Assembly (NCBI RefSeq): GCF_000303155.1 | Contig: NC_018719.1 | Coordinates: 1,736,001-1,800,000 of the forward strand | Length of the DNA stretch: 64,000 bases | Source: Candidatus Nitrososphaera gargensis Ga9.2 | GTDB taxonomy: Archaea; Thermoproteota; Nitrososphaeria; Nitrososphaerales; Nitrososphaeraceae | Reading direction: 5' to 3' | Shown here: positions 18,809 through 27,063 of the stretch, piece after piece | Numbering within the stretch: position 1 is the stretch's first letter | How the letters are laid out: every line of letters starts with the position of its first letter | Translations under genes and position numbers: made by a program | Notes under the pieces: model-generated | Databases searched by the model: none | Seen by the model: only the letters and a program-made list of their open reading frames with translations | What the model was told of the DNA's origin: nothing

Positions 18809-19180
18809 TTATTCTGTGGTCGCCTTTTTCCTCACCTTTCTTATTTTTCTTACAGCATAAACCCCTGTCACTAATGCTATTCCATATCCTGTGAGAATGG
18901 ACAGGATGAAAGGAGCTAGTTTAGGTGGTAATGGTGGGCGTCCCATGCTGCATGGGGAATTGGGTCCATCTAGACAGCGATGCTTTAGAATTTCAATGTC
19001 TGAGCATTTTTCAGGACTTATACCCAAGGTTTTGCATTCCTCTAGCTGCTCAGGTGTGGCAATAGCACTGACGTTATTATCATCTGTTGGTCCTAATCGA
19101 GCGTAGGCAGATGAATATGTAAGGGTTGGTAAAAGACAAAGCATTGCAATCAAAACAAAGATTTTGATTTTGACTGACAT
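18809..19180 (-). CDS. small secreted protein with C-terminal membrane anchor
   Basis: 123 residues. Signal peptide at 1-27 (KIFVLIAMLCLLPTLTYSSAYA), a short ectodomain with three or four cysteines (LEECKTLGISPEKCSD, HRCLDGPNSPCSMG), a Pro-rich hinge and one C-terminal helix (LAPFILSILTGYGIALVTGVYAV) followed by a basic tail. The layout suggests an exported protein held in the membrane with a small disulphide-bonded domain outside. No known family recognised. Confidence 0.65.
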   Translation of the reverse strand: MSVKIKIFVLIAMLCLLPTLTYSSAYARLGPTDDNNVSAIATPEQLEECKTLGISPEKCSDIEILKHRCLDGPNSPCSMGRPPLPPKLAPFILSILTGYGIALVTGVYAVRKIRKVRKKATTE

Positions 19181-19407
19181 GATTAATGATTTTCAATTTT
19201 TGCTAGATAAACCTAGTATTAGAACAACCCGATGGAACCAAATCCTCAAAGCTCGCCTTACAAAGAACCAAGCGACTAGAGGGTCATGGCAAAAAGCTCA
19301 TGAGGACTCCCCTGTTGAATGGCTACAGACCTGCGAATATTTCCGCGCTTGATAATCTGACCAAGCATACTCTTATTTAACTTCCCTCAACCTAGGTAAA
19401 CTGGACT

Positions 19408-19740
19408 TTGCAGAAACAACCTTCAAACTCCATTCGTTATATGCTAATGTATGGAAATGAATGGCTTCTGATACCTTTCGCAGTCTACGGATTTGCGGCT
19501 GGCGTAATATGGGTTTCTGCTAGTACTTGGTATAATCCAGACCTCAGTGTGATTTCAATAATAATGAACTTTCCGACTATTCTCACATTCCTTTGGATTT
19601 TTGGGGAGCATTTTACGATTCCTGTGCCAATATCAACCTGGAATGTGATCGTAATCTTATGGAGTGTTGCAGAGTGGAGTACAATAGGATTCCTTTGCTA
19701 TCGTGCATATAGACTGATACGCTATATTCCGCCAGAATGA
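19408..19740 (+). CDS. small integral membrane protein, three helices
   Basis: 110 residues from TTG 19408. Three hydrophobic segments are visible: LLIPFAVYGFAAGVIWVSAS, SVISIIMNFPTILTFLWIFG and VIVILWSVAEWSTIGFLCYRAY, with positive residues at the C-terminus (RAYRLIRY). No family recognised and no operon partner. It lies between a decayed region and an integrase remnant. Confidence 0.5.
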   Translation: MQKQPSNSIRYMLMYGNEWLLIPFAVYGFAAGVIWVSASTWYNPDLSVISIIMNFPTILTFLWIFGEHFTIPVPISTWNVIVILWSVAEWSTIGFLCYRAYRLIRYIPPE

Positions 19741-19899
19741 TGAGATACCATTTCCATACGTAGTGCAAGCTATGTTATGACTAGCATTCATGTGCTTGTC
19801 GATTCCGAGTGTTTCAATGACCGTCGCCCAAGTTCTTTAACCATGCCACGTCGCTACTAAAAGCCTAAAGCTCACTTGCAAAAAGAATAATCATTCAAT

Positions 19900-20290
19900 T
19901 TGACAACTACTATCGACGGACTAACACCATACCAAAAATTCCTCAAAGCCCTTGAACACAAATCTCCTGATACTGCAAAGCCTATGACAAGGCCCTCAAA
20001 GCCTTTGTCGCACATAAGAAACTATCAAGCCCGGACAGACCAATCAATCCAGGCCAGATAAACAAAGAGATGCGTGACTCTATCATCGACTACATACTAT
20101 ATCTAAAAGACGCTGGCAAGTCATACAGCACAATTAACAAAGCCCAATAGGCTTTGAATCATTTCAACGCAATAAACGAGACACTTCTGGGCACATATTG
20201 GAACTATATTTTACAATTTATGCCAAAACAGGAAGACAAGGAAAGCCCCGGCCATATAAGAAAGTCATCGGGTCATACGTCACTTCCTAG
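19900..20290 (+). pseudogene. tyrosine recombinase (integrase) remnant, N-terminal part only
   Basis: From TTG 19900 the translation gives LTPYQKFLKALEHKSPDTAK, then after a one-base shift near 19980 YDKALKAFVAHKKL and RDSIIDYILYLKDAGKSYSTINKAQ, then TAG 20148, then ALNHFNAINETLL. This is the SAM-like core-binding domain of archaeal tyrosine recombinases (the GKSYSTIN helix and the NHFNAIN helix are characteristic). The catalytic domain with the RHRY residues is missing. It is the remains of an integrated element, in line with the tRNA fragment at 17254. Confidence 0.7.
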
Positions 20291-20299
20291 AAAGGTTTG

Positions 20300-20653
20300 T
20301 CAGAGCGGGACTTCAACGGCTACATCAGTTTTCGGATAATACTTTTTCACGTCACCTTCACCATATTTGGACTTGAATTTGCTTACGACATAGTCAACCC
20401 TATCACTGTCTGTTATTGGTTTACCTCTGACAGTTGTTTCTGCGCCATTTGCAGAAATCTTCAATGTTGGATTGACTTGGAAGTTCTTGTACCAGTTGGT
20501 GTCGGTGCCTTGAACTGGAAGCAAATATAGAGTGTTGCCTTCATGCACAAACCAGACTGGCCTATGGATATCTCTGCCTGATTTTCTACCTTTAACGGTG
20601 AGTGTTATTTCGGACACTCTATCCAGCCTCTGGTAAAGATCGGCTTTGGACAT
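20300..20653 (-). CDS. F420H2/FMN-type nitroreductase-quinone reductase family protein (DUF385)
   Basis: 117 residues, the length of the Ddn-like split-barrel family. The sequence goes TVKGRKSGRDIHRPVWFVHEGNTLYLLPVQGTDTNWYKN, in which TxGRKSG and the VxG-xxxxWYKNF segment are the family signature that binds deazaflavin F420 (actinobacteria, archaea) or flavin. The rest (FQVNPTLKISANG) completes the barrel. Ammonia-oxidising archaea make F420, so an F420-dependent reductase is plausible. It ends next to the integrase remnant. Confidence 0.8.
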   Translation of the reverse strand: MSKADLYQRLDRVSEITLTVKGRKSGRDIHRPVWFVHEGNTLYLLPVQGTDTNWYKNFQVNPTLKISANGAETTVRGKPITDSDRVDYVVSKFKSKYGEGDVKKYYPKTDVAVEVPL

Positions 20654-21134
20654 GACATTCCATGCTGCATATGTCAGATATGGGTTTCGGGTGTTATGCT
20701 CTATATCTGAATGCTGTGAACCAATTCGCTATTAGTACTGAAAAAGGCAAAGCTCCACATTTTGGGTCAGGAGTCTTTTTCACTACTGGACACAATTCTG
20801 GACGGCCATGCGTCCAGAATTGACACTTTTCACGCTCGTATTTCTGGATTTGCGAGGTTCTAGATACTAAAGATTGTGCAAGTTCAATCCCAAATTAGTT
20901 CTTTAATAATAAAATACAAAATGTCATTATTACTCAATATCAACCAGCGGCAGATCAATGCAGCTAACAAGATAAAATAATTTTCTGCTTGGAATATTCC
21001 AGCTTGTGCTCATTATTCCGAAATTGGAATATTATTCCAGATGCAAGCGTAAAAGATGGAATAAAAATATTCCAGAGTATATGAAAGAATTATTCCGCAT
21101 TATTCTTGAACTAGAAACGCACACATTTCGAAAA
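20654..21134. other. AT-rich intergenic region with clustered TATTCC/GGAATA motifs
   Basis: No gene is visible. From about 20990 to 21110 the words GGAATATTCC, ATTATTCC, GGAATATTATTCC, GGAATAAAAATATTCC and ATTATTCCGCATTATTC follow closely, partly as palindromes. Further left is the hairpin at 20793. The right end runs into the 109-bp repeat. The cluster could be a protein-binding array or easily melted DNA. Confidence 0.5.
20793..20822. repeat. 12-bp perfect inverted repeat (hairpin)
   Basis: CAATTCTGGACG (20793-20804) and CGTCCAGAATTG (20811-20822) are exact complements around the loop GCCATG. A related but weaker element (TCTGGAC ... GTCCAGA) lies at 1002-1033 after the first gene, preceded by the same CAA-T word. 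It could be a bidirectional terminator or the trace of a small repeat family. Confidence 0.6.
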
Positions 21135-21243
21135 TGCACCATTTTTTCAATGGAAGCACATTTCGTAAATTGTAGCATTTTTTGTGCGTAAAATGCTACA
21201 TGCTACTGCATTTTTCCATATGCTCCACTGGAAACGCGCACAC
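21135..21243 (+). repeat. 109-bp structured repeat, copy A
   Basis: Identical, base for base, to the reverse complement of 41092-41200. It contains an 11-bp perfect hairpin, TGTAGCATTTT (21171-) with AAAATGCTACA (to 21200), and a smaller one around CCATTTTTTCAATGG. The right end has TCCACTGGAAACGCG, similar to the core of archaeal origin-recognition boxes. Just outside the left end a related GAAAC-GCACA word occurs. It sits ten bases from the stop of the phosphoesterase gene. Confidence 0.8.
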
Positions 21244-21253
21244 CCCCCAACAC

Positions 21254-22009
21254 CTACAATATGTGTGGCAGCACATCAACATCGCCTACCACCGACCCGT
21301 CCAGCGTCGCGACAATGCACTTCTCGACCCCGGCCTCCACTACCCTTGTAATAATGGGGGATATCGGCTTGTGATACCATCTTTCCTCTGTAGCGTACAA
21401 ATGAGGATTAAAGCTGGGTACCACCACGACCTCGATCGTTCCTTCCTGTGAAGGAAAGAGCGCTTCCTTCCTGCCCTGTATGTATATCCAGACCCGTTGG
21501 CCGTTTATCACGCTTCCCTTCTTTACAAAGACAGGGTGCACGTGCCCCATCACTATCCTGCCCACGTTTGACCGGATGTCCGACGGCATCGAGTGGCCAT
21601 GCACAAGGAGTGTGTCGCCGCCAAGCGTCATGCCCTTGGCGCTCACCACATTCACGCTTGTAGGCACAAGGTGCCGGATGTTGCTGTCGTGGTTGCCCGG
21701 CACAAGGTAGACGTCCGCCTTTGCCGCCAGCCGCTTTAAGAACGCCGGTATCTCGTCCCACTCTTGCTTGCTTATCGACCCGACAGTGTGCTTGATGTCG
21801 CCCAGGAGCACCACACCATTAACATGCTCCCGCTCCACCAGCTCCAACAGCTCACTTACCATTCCCGACGCTAGGCTTGGCATCGTCACCCCTTTCTCCA
21901 GAAGCTCGGCTTCTAGCCCGATGTGCAGGTCCGACACCGCCACATATTTGCGATCATCATCTTCTTCCAGCAACAGCGCGGCGTGCGGGTGGAGCGGCCG
22001 TATCTTCAC
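21254..22009 (-). CDS. metallophosphoesterase (calcineurin-like, archaeal YfcE/MJ0037 type)
   Basis: 252 residues from GTG 22009 (VKIRPLHPHAALL). The metal-binding motifs are in the usual order: SDLHIGLE (D-x-H), LLGDIKH (GD), VPGNHDSN (GNHD), VHGHSMPSD and MGHVHPVF (GHxH). The enzyme hydrolyses phosphomono- or diesters; family members are often found beside DNA helicases or repair genes, but not here. The frame extends further upstream to 22183, but that part lies antisense to the divergent SWIM gene and is not needed by the fold. Confidence 0.85.
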   Translation of the reverse strand: MKIRPLHPHAALLLEEDDDRKYVAVSDLHIGLEAELLEKGVTMPSLASGMVSELLELVEREHVNGVVLLGDIKHTVGSISKQEWDEIPAFLKRLAAKADVYLVPGNHDSNIRHLVPTSVNVVSAKGMTLGGDTLLVHGHSMPSDIRSNVGRIVMGHVHPVFVKKGSVINGQRVWIYIQGRKEALFPSQEGTIEVVVVPSFNPHLYATEERWYHKPISPIITRVVEAGVEKCIVATLDGSVVGDVDVLPHIL

Positions 22010-22043
22010 GCTTTTTATATACTCACAAAGGGCAAATAAATCA

Positions 22044-22355
22044 GTGTCGCGGATCGACGACGCGCTGGCGTCTGGCAGCGTCAAGCAGATGCTCTTTCTG
22101 CCAAGCGGCAAGAGGCTATGGATAGTGGTCGGCAAGGATAACGAGTACTGGACAGACCCGGATCTCGGCTTTTGTTCCTGCAAGGACTTTTACTTTACAA
22201 CCCTATCAGGCGGCGACGAGTGCTACCACTTGAAGAGTGTAAGAAAAGCGATAGAAGAGAACCGGTTTACGACAATCAAGTTTGCCGACTCTGAATACGT
22301 AGGGTACCTGCAGGCAATAGCTGAAGACAACGTCAACCTGCTAGGCCGCAGTTGA
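22044..22355 (+). CDS. SWIM zinc-finger protein
   Basis: 103 residues from GTG 22044, with a TATA element (TTTATAT, 22014-22020) placed for a leaderless transcript. The SWIM signature CxC(n)CxH is visible: FCSCKDFYFTTLSGGDECYHLKS. SWIM domains bind nucleic acid or protein and occur in recombination-associated Shu-type complexes and in transposases. Residues before it (KQMLFLPSGKRLWIVVGKDNEYW) form the usual beta lead-in. It is divergent from the phosphoesterase and its 3' end overlaps the KGG gene by 15 bases. Confidence 0.8.
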   Translation: MSRIDDALASGSVKQMLFLPSGKRLWIVVGKDNEYWTDPDLGFCSCKDFYFTTLSGGDECYHLKSVRKAIEENRFTTIKFADSEYVGYLQAIAEDNVNLLGRS

Positions 22356-22817
22356 CACGCCAGTCGTGTCTGTGGTAGTCTGTACTTCCTCAGGCTTTTC
22401 CGCGACCGTCCGGGCCTCGCCGCCCTTTCTTCCGATAGTAGAGTAGTATTCGGCGCCGCGCTCTTGCTTGACAGTCTCGCCCCCGCGCTTGCCAATCTCG
22501 CTGTAAAACTCGGTCCCGTAGCGCTCTTTCACCGCGCCTCCTCCCTTTTCGCCGATCTCACGGTAAAAGTCAGAGCCGTAGCGCTCCTTCACGACTTCGC
22601 CCCCGCGCCTTCCGGCGACAGAGAGCCCTTCCCTGTCTTGGGCCCGCGCCTCGCCGCCCGCCTTGGCCACTCGCATCCTTGTTTCCGGGTTTGCTGCTGC
22701 AAGCCCCCTTTTCTGGTGCGGCGCAATGCCGCCTTTCCTAGCAACTCTTTGTCTTGTTTCTTCGTTGGCAGATGCAAGTCCTCTGCGGGCGCGTCCCGCG
22801 TCAGCTTCCGAGCCCAT
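22341..22817 (-). CDS. KGG-repeat stress protein (GsiB-like)
   Basis: 158 residues from ATG 22817. Five or more units of about 20 residues contain [RK]GG: ARKGGIAPHQKRGLAAANPE, AKAGGEARAQ, GRRGGEVVKERYG, GEKGGGAVKERYG, GKRGGETVKQERG, GRKGGEART. This is the KGG/LEA-type hydrophilic repeat of bacterial GsiB, linked to desiccation and general stress. No membrane segment; it would be soluble, unstructured and highly charged. A TATA-like stretch (TTTTAAG near 22840) fits a leaderless start. Confidence 0.85.
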   Translation of the reverse strand: MGSEADAGRARRGLASANEETRQRVARKGGIAPHQKRGLAAANPETRMRVAKAGGEARAQDREGLSVAGRRGGEVVKERYGSDFYREIGEKGGGAVKERYGTEFYSEIGKRGGETVKQERGAEYYSTIGRKGGEARTVAEKPEEVQTTTDTTGVSTAA

Positions 22818-22911
22818 GCAAAGTAGACACGCATATCGCTTAAAAGGGGACACGAAAAAAGTAAGTGAAACTTAATCAAACAATTTATTATCCGACTGTT
22901 TTTACAGCATT

Positions 22912-24192
22912 GTGAACGTTCTTATCGTCGGCTCAGGCGGCAGGGAACACGCCATCGGCTGGAAGATCTCGCAAAGTAGGCATGTAGATAAGATCTATTT
23001 CGCACCTGGCAACGGCGGCACTTTTGAAAATCTAGATATCAAGCAGAATGACATCGACAAGTTGGTGTCGTTTGCCAAGAAGCAGAGGAGCAAGAAGCTG
23101 CTCACTATCGTGGGTCCGGAGGAGCCGCTGTCGCTTGGTATCGTTGACGCCTTTGAAAAAGAAGACCTACGCATTTTCGGTCCTACAAGGCAGGCCGCCA
23201 TGCTCGAAGCAAGCAAGGCATTTGCCAAAGAGCTTATGCGCGAAGCAGGCATCCCGACCGCGGAATTTGCCATTTTTACAGATGCACATAAGGCCAAGGA
23301 CTATGTCTCAAAACAGAGTAAGCCACTGGTAGTCAAGGCCGACGGGCTTGCAGCCGGCAAGGGGGTGGTGGTGTGCGACAATGCCGATCAAGCGATTGCG
23401 GCAATCGACAGCATGATGACCAAAAAAGAGTTCGGGGCTGCAGGCAGCAGGATTGTGATCGAGGAACGGTTGTCCGGCGAAGAGGCATCATTCATTGCGC
23501 TCTGCGATGGCATGACGATAATGTCCCTTGCCTCAAGCCAGGACCACAAGCGGGTCTCTGATGGCGACAAGGGCCCCAATACCGGCGGCATGGGCGCCTA
23601 TTCCCCGGCGCCAGTAGTCGATAACGATCTTTATGACAAGATTGTAAAGCGGGTGATGGAACCAGTGACAAGCATCATGAAAAAGCGCGGCACCCCGTTC
23701 AAGGGATTCCTCTACGCAGGCATAATGGTCGACCAAAATGGCAACCCGCATGTGCTCGAGTTCAATGCAAGAATGGGCGATCCTGAGTGTCAACCCATCA
23801 TGATGCGGATGGAGTCCGATCTGTATGAATATGTAGACGCGGCTGTCGACGGGCGGCTCGGCTCGATGCCTCCGATCCAATGGAAGGACCAGACAGCGGT
23901 GTGTGTGGTTATGGCCTCCCGTGGTTACCCCGGCAGCTACAATAAGGGCGAAGTGATCGAGGGTCTCGACTCTAAATTTGGCAATGACATTATGATCTTC
24001 CATGCAGGCACTGCAAGGGATTCACAGAACAGGATAGTGACAAACGGCGGCCGTGTTCTGGGCGTGACTGCACTCGGGCAGAATGCAAGGCAGGCGATCG
24101 AAAACGCGTACTCGGCCGTTCGCAAGATACGGTGGGGAGAAAACGGCCACTATTACAGGACAGATATTGCAAGAAGAGCCATCGTGCGCTAG
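22912..24192 (+). CDS. purD: phosphoribosylamine-glycine ligase (GAR synthetase)
   Basis: 426-residue ATP-grasp ligase, second step of purine synthesis. N domain VLIVGSGGREHAIGWKI, ATP-grasp core KADGLAAGKGVVVC, substrate signature GDKGPNTGGMGAYSPAP, metal-binding EFNARMGDPECQP and the C domain MASRGYPGSY. Length and order are normal. Start GTG 22912 is the only one preserving VNVLIVGSG. It is convergent with fthC, overlapping it by four bases; purU later in the window supplies formate for the same pathway. Confidence 0.95.
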   Translation: MNVLIVGSGGREHAIGWKISQSRHVDKIYFAPGNGGTFENLDIKQNDIDKLVSFAKKQRSKKLLTIVGPEEPLSLGIVDAFEKEDLRIFGPTRQAAMLEASKAFAKELMREAGIPTAEFAIFTDAHKAKDYVSKQSKPLVVKADGLAAGKGVVVCDNADQAIAAIDSMMTKKEFGAAGSRIVIEERLSGEEASFIALCDGMTIMSLASSQDHKRVSDGDKGPNTGGMGAYSPAPVVDNDLYDKIVKRVMEPVTSIMKKRGTPFKGFLYAGIMVDQNGNPHVLEFNARMGDPECQPIMMRMESDLYEYVDAAVDGRLGSMPPIQWKDQTAVCVVMASRGYPGSYNKGEVIEGLDSKFGNDIMIFHAGTARDSQNRIVTNGGRVLGVTALGQNARQAIENAYSAVRKIRWGENGHYYRTDIARRAIVR

Positions 24193-24710
24193 ACGTAAAT
24201 GATGCGATCTTCGGTGGCTATCGCGTCCAGCCTCTTGTCGTGCTCGCCTAATGGAAGATTGTTATCAAGCAGCTGGAAAGAGTAGGCAAGCCCGATGGAG
24301 AACACCACCTTTCTCTTGGCCAAGAACTTGTCATAGTAGCCCTTGCCGTAGCCAAGCCGGTAGCCTTTCCTGTCAAACGCGATGCCGGGGACAACCAACA
24401 AGTCCATCCTGTCCACAGGTCCATAAGGCAGGGGTTCCATTATGCCAAACCTGCCCTTAACAAGGTACTTGCCCGACGACAGCTCGTAGAATGTGAGGTT
24501 TTCGCCTTCGACGCTTGGCAGCGCGACCTTTTTCCCAAGTGCTTTTGTCTGCTCTATCACAAGATCTGTCCTTACTTCAGAGCCAAAGGCATAGTACGCG
24601 CCTACGACCTTGGCTGACTGGAACTCCTTGCTGTTTATCAAAAATTCCTGGACGCGCTTGCTGCGTTCTACAATCTCCTGCGCATCAAGCCTGTTGCGTT
24701 TTTCAAGCAT
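24189..24710 (-). CDS. fthC: 5-formyltetrahydrofolate cyclo-ligase
   Basis: 173 residues. The ATP-dependent enzyme turns 5-formyl-THF into 5,10-methenyl-THF. Substrate helix VVGAYYAFGSEVRTDLV, the phosphate-binding signature LLVPGIAFDRKGYRLGYGKGYYDKFL and a C-terminal EHDKRLDAIATED are all present. It lies 30 bases downstream of folD on the same strand, which makes a two-gene one-carbon unit: FolD makes methenyl/formyl-THF and this enzyme recycles the 5-formyl dead end. Confidence 0.92.
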   Translation of the reverse strand: MLEKRNRLDAQEIVERSKRVQEFLINSKEFQSAKVVGAYYAFGSEVRTDLVIEQTKALGKKVALPSVEGENLTFYELSSGKYLVKGRFGIMEPLPYGPVDRMDLLVVPGIAFDRKGYRLGYGKGYYDKFLAKRKVVFSIGLAYSFQLLDNNLPLGEHDKRLDAIATEDRIIYV

Positions 24711-24740
24711 CTGCTGCCGGACGTCTTTCTTTCCTGTCAG

Positions 24741-25604
24741 CTATCTGCTCATCTCTTTGGAAATAGAGGCGGCAGTCACCGTGTTCTTCAGTAGCATCGC
24801 CCGCGTCATGAGCCCTACACCGCCGGGGACAGGAGTCACCCATGACGCTTTTTGCTTCACGGATTCAAAGTCGGCATCTCCGACCAGCTTGTTGTTGAGC
24901 CGGGCTATCCCGACATCGATTACGATCGCGCCTTCCTTTATCATGTCACCGGTAAGTGTAAAGCGCTGGCGGTTGCCGACGGCAGTCACCACCAGATCCG
25001 CATTGTGCAGTTTTGCATTCAGGTCTTTGGTCTTTGAGTGGCATATTGTCACGGTCGCATTGCGCTCTAGAAGCAAGAGCGCAAGGGGCTTGCCTACTAG
25101 GTTACTGCGGTTAACTACGACCGCGTCCATGCCGGTTATGTCTATCTTGTAGTAATCCAAGAGCTCAATGATGCCAGAAGGCGTGCATGGCTTCAAGACC
25201 CCCATGCCACTCTGGAGCATGCCGGCGTTATAGGGAGTCAGGCCGTCCACATCCTTGAACGGGCTCAGTGCAGCAATTACCTCAAACTCGTCAATGTGCT
25301 TAGGTAGCGGCAGTTGCACCAGTATGCCATGAACTTCATGGTCATTGTTCAGCAGCTGCATCAGCTCTACCAGCTCACTCTGCTTGAAGGTGGATGTAAG
25401 CCGGTGGTCCCTTGTGGCGATGCCAACCTCCTTGGCGTCGCTCTGCTTGCTCCCAACGTACGTCGCAGAAGCAGGATCGTCTCCCACTAGCACGGTAGCA
25501 AGGCACGGCTGGACGCCGTTGTCTTTCAGCTGCTCTACCGCTTTTTTCACCCTAGCCTTGACATCTGCCGATACAACTTTGCCATCAATAATTCGTGCAA
25601 CCAA
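24741..25604 (-). CDS. folD: bifunctional methylenetetrahydrofolate dehydrogenase / cyclohydrolase
   Basis: 287 residues. FolD signatures are clear: the catalytic YVGSKQSDAKEVGI (Y-xxx-K), the HGILVQLPLPKHI motif, and the NADP-binding VNRSNLVGKPLALLLLERNATVTICHS, ending PVPGGVGLMTRAML. It interconverts methylene-, methenyl- and 10-formyl-THF. The start at 25604 is GTG or equivalent before ARIIDGKVVSA. First gene of the folD-fthC pair; purU and purD in the same stretch use the same cofactor pool. Confidence 0.95.
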   Translation of the reverse strand: MVARIIDGKVVSADVKARVKKAVEQLKDNGVQPCLATVLVGDDPASATYVGSKQSDAKEVGIATRDHRLTSTFKQSELVELMQLLNNDHEVHGILVQLPLPKHIDEFEVIAALSPFKDVDGLTPYNAGMLQSGMGVLKPCTPSGIIELLDYYKIDITGMDAVVVNRSNLVGKPLALLLLERNATVTICHSKTKDLNAKLHNADLVVTAVGNRQRFTLTGDMIKEGAIVIDVGIARLNNKLVGDADFESVKQKASWVTPVPGGVGLMTRAMLLKNTVTAASISKEMSR

Positions 25605-25732
25605 ACAACTAGAGTGGATTTTTACGCACTATTTTGCTTTTCTATATGTATAAGTCATAGACTGAATAATCTTACTGTAGATTACCCACGGGTTTCTTAT
25701 ATAGACCGAGGCTCCTAGAAAGAATAAGAAGA

Positions 25733-26005
25733 ATGAAATATAGAAGTAGGACCGAAATCGCTTCGCGAATTCTGGAGTCGGCTACTGGCGGCGTTACAAA
25801 GACCAAGATAATGTACAAAGCGTTCTTATCGTACGCCCAGCTGAAAGAGTACCTTACAGTGCTTGAAGAAAATGGATTGCTGGCATACGACAAGGGTGAA
25901 CAGACATACAAGACCACACAGAAGGGTTTGCACTTTCTCAATATCACTAACTCGCTGCAGGGCATGATGGAAGGAATTCCAACCACTCAGGGGCTAAAGA
26001 AGTAA
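25733..26005 (+). CDS. Sso10a-like winged-helix protein, paralogue of 48989
   Basis: 90 residues, HTH_45-type wing. MKYRSRTEIASRILE forms helix 1, GGVTKTKIMYKAFLSYAQLKEYL the recognition helices and GEQTYKTTQKGLHFL the wing. Nearly the same protein is encoded at 48989-49249. Small proteins of this kind are chromatin-associated or act as local repressors in archaea. TATA element TTATATAG (25697-25704) is about 30 bases before the ATG, so the leader is very short or absent. Confidence 0.85.
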   Translation: MKYRSRTEIASRILESATGGVTKTKIMYKAFLSYAQLKEYLTVLEENGLLAYDKGEQTYKTTQKGLHFLNITNSLQGMMEGIPTTQGLKK

Positions 26006-26064
26006 ATCTCCTTCTCTCTCTATTTTTTCAATACCCTTATGAGTGATGTTTTTCATATATTCCA

Positions 26065-27063
26065 TTGTTGAAGAATATCGGCGTGCAAGTGCGCGCCAAG
26101 CAAAGGGCATTTGACACCGCCCTGATCGTCAATCCAAACTCGTGCAGCGGGCTGACAGGCAAGAACTGGGACGAGTTGTATGCAAAGATGGAGAAAATTT
26201 TTGGAGGCAGGATAAAAGTTGCCTTTAGTAAGAAATCAGGCGACGGGACAGTCCTTGCAAGAGACATGCTTCGCAAAGGGTTTGACAAGGTAATCGCCAT
26301 CGGAGGCGACGGTACAATAAACGAGGTTGCAAACGGCTTTTTTGAAGACACAACAGGGGTGCGCGGCCACAAATTAAGGCTGATAAACCCAGACGCTATA
26401 ATGGGTGTTGTGCCGTGCGGCACAAGGAATGTGCTTGTCAAGTCGCTCGGACTTCCAGCCGGCGTGGTAGAGTGCTGCCAGAATTTTGTTGGAGGCAATC
26501 CTACAAAAATAGATGTAATAGCAATCTCGGCGACAAATCCTGACAATGGCTTTCGTCTCCGGCCGCGGATTTTTCTAAATGCGGCAGAAATAGGCGTCGG
26601 GGCAGAAATTATTGACAGGTCCAAGAAGGTAAGGAGCAAGATAAAGAGCAGGATTGTATCAACGGCGGCAGCCATAATCAGCACTGTGCCGTCGTATGAG
26701 AGCAATGCGTGCGACCTGTTCATAGATGGGCGCAAAAAGTCTACAAACATGACTATGGCAGTGGTTGCGAATGGAAAATTCTTAGGTGGCGGCTTTATGG
26801 CTGCGCCTGAGGCCAGCATGTCTGATGGCCTGCTTGATCTTCTGGTATTGAAGGATTCTGGCAGCTTGAAGATGCTTGACGAGATGGCCAACATCAAGGC
26901 AGGCAATTATGCTGGCGAAGACAACATACTGTATTCGAAGGCAAAGAAAGTGTTGATAAAGTCGATGGAGAGAGAAGTGACAGTCACGGTAGACGGCGAG
27001 CCGATCGGCATTCTGCCGGCGACTTTTCAGGTGTTCCCAAAAGCGCTAACGATTGTAACCTAG
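26065..27063 (+). CDS. diacylglycerol/lipid kinase family protein (YegS/DagK-like)
   Basis: 332 residues. The DAGK catalytic region shows LIVNPNSCSGLTGKNW, then IAIGGDGTINEVANGF (nucleotide-binding GGDGT), VPCGTRNVLVKSLGLP and a C-terminal beta sandwich (GGGFMAAPEASMSDGLLDLLVL, VTVDGEPIGILPATFQV). The enzyme phosphorylates a lipid alcohol; in archaea the substrate may be an ether lipid or a polyprenol. Cytoplasmic face of the membrane. Start TTG 26065. Convergent with the coiled-coil gene, overlapping by four bases. Confidence 0.85.
   Translation: MLKNIGVQVRAKQRAFDTALIVNPNSCSGLTGKNWDELYAKMEKIFGGRIKVAFSKKSGDGTVLARDMLRKGFDKVIAIGGDGTINEVANGFFEDTTGVRGHKLRLINPDAIMGVVPCGTRNVLVKSLGLPAGVVECCQNFVGGNPTKIDVIAISATNPDNGFRLRPRIFLNAAEIGVGAEIIDRSKKVRSKIKSRIVSTAAAIISTVPSYESNACDLFIDGRKKSTNMTMAVVANGKFLGGGFMAAPEASMSDGLLDLLVLKDSGSLKMLDEMANIKAGNYAGEDNILYSKAKKVLIKSMEREVTVTVDGEPIGILPATFQVFPKALTIVT

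Noticed and set aside
20990-21245. CRISPR-like array
   Set aside because: The repeated words are short, irregularly spaced and partly palindromic; there are no equal repeats with unique spacers and no cas genes in the window.
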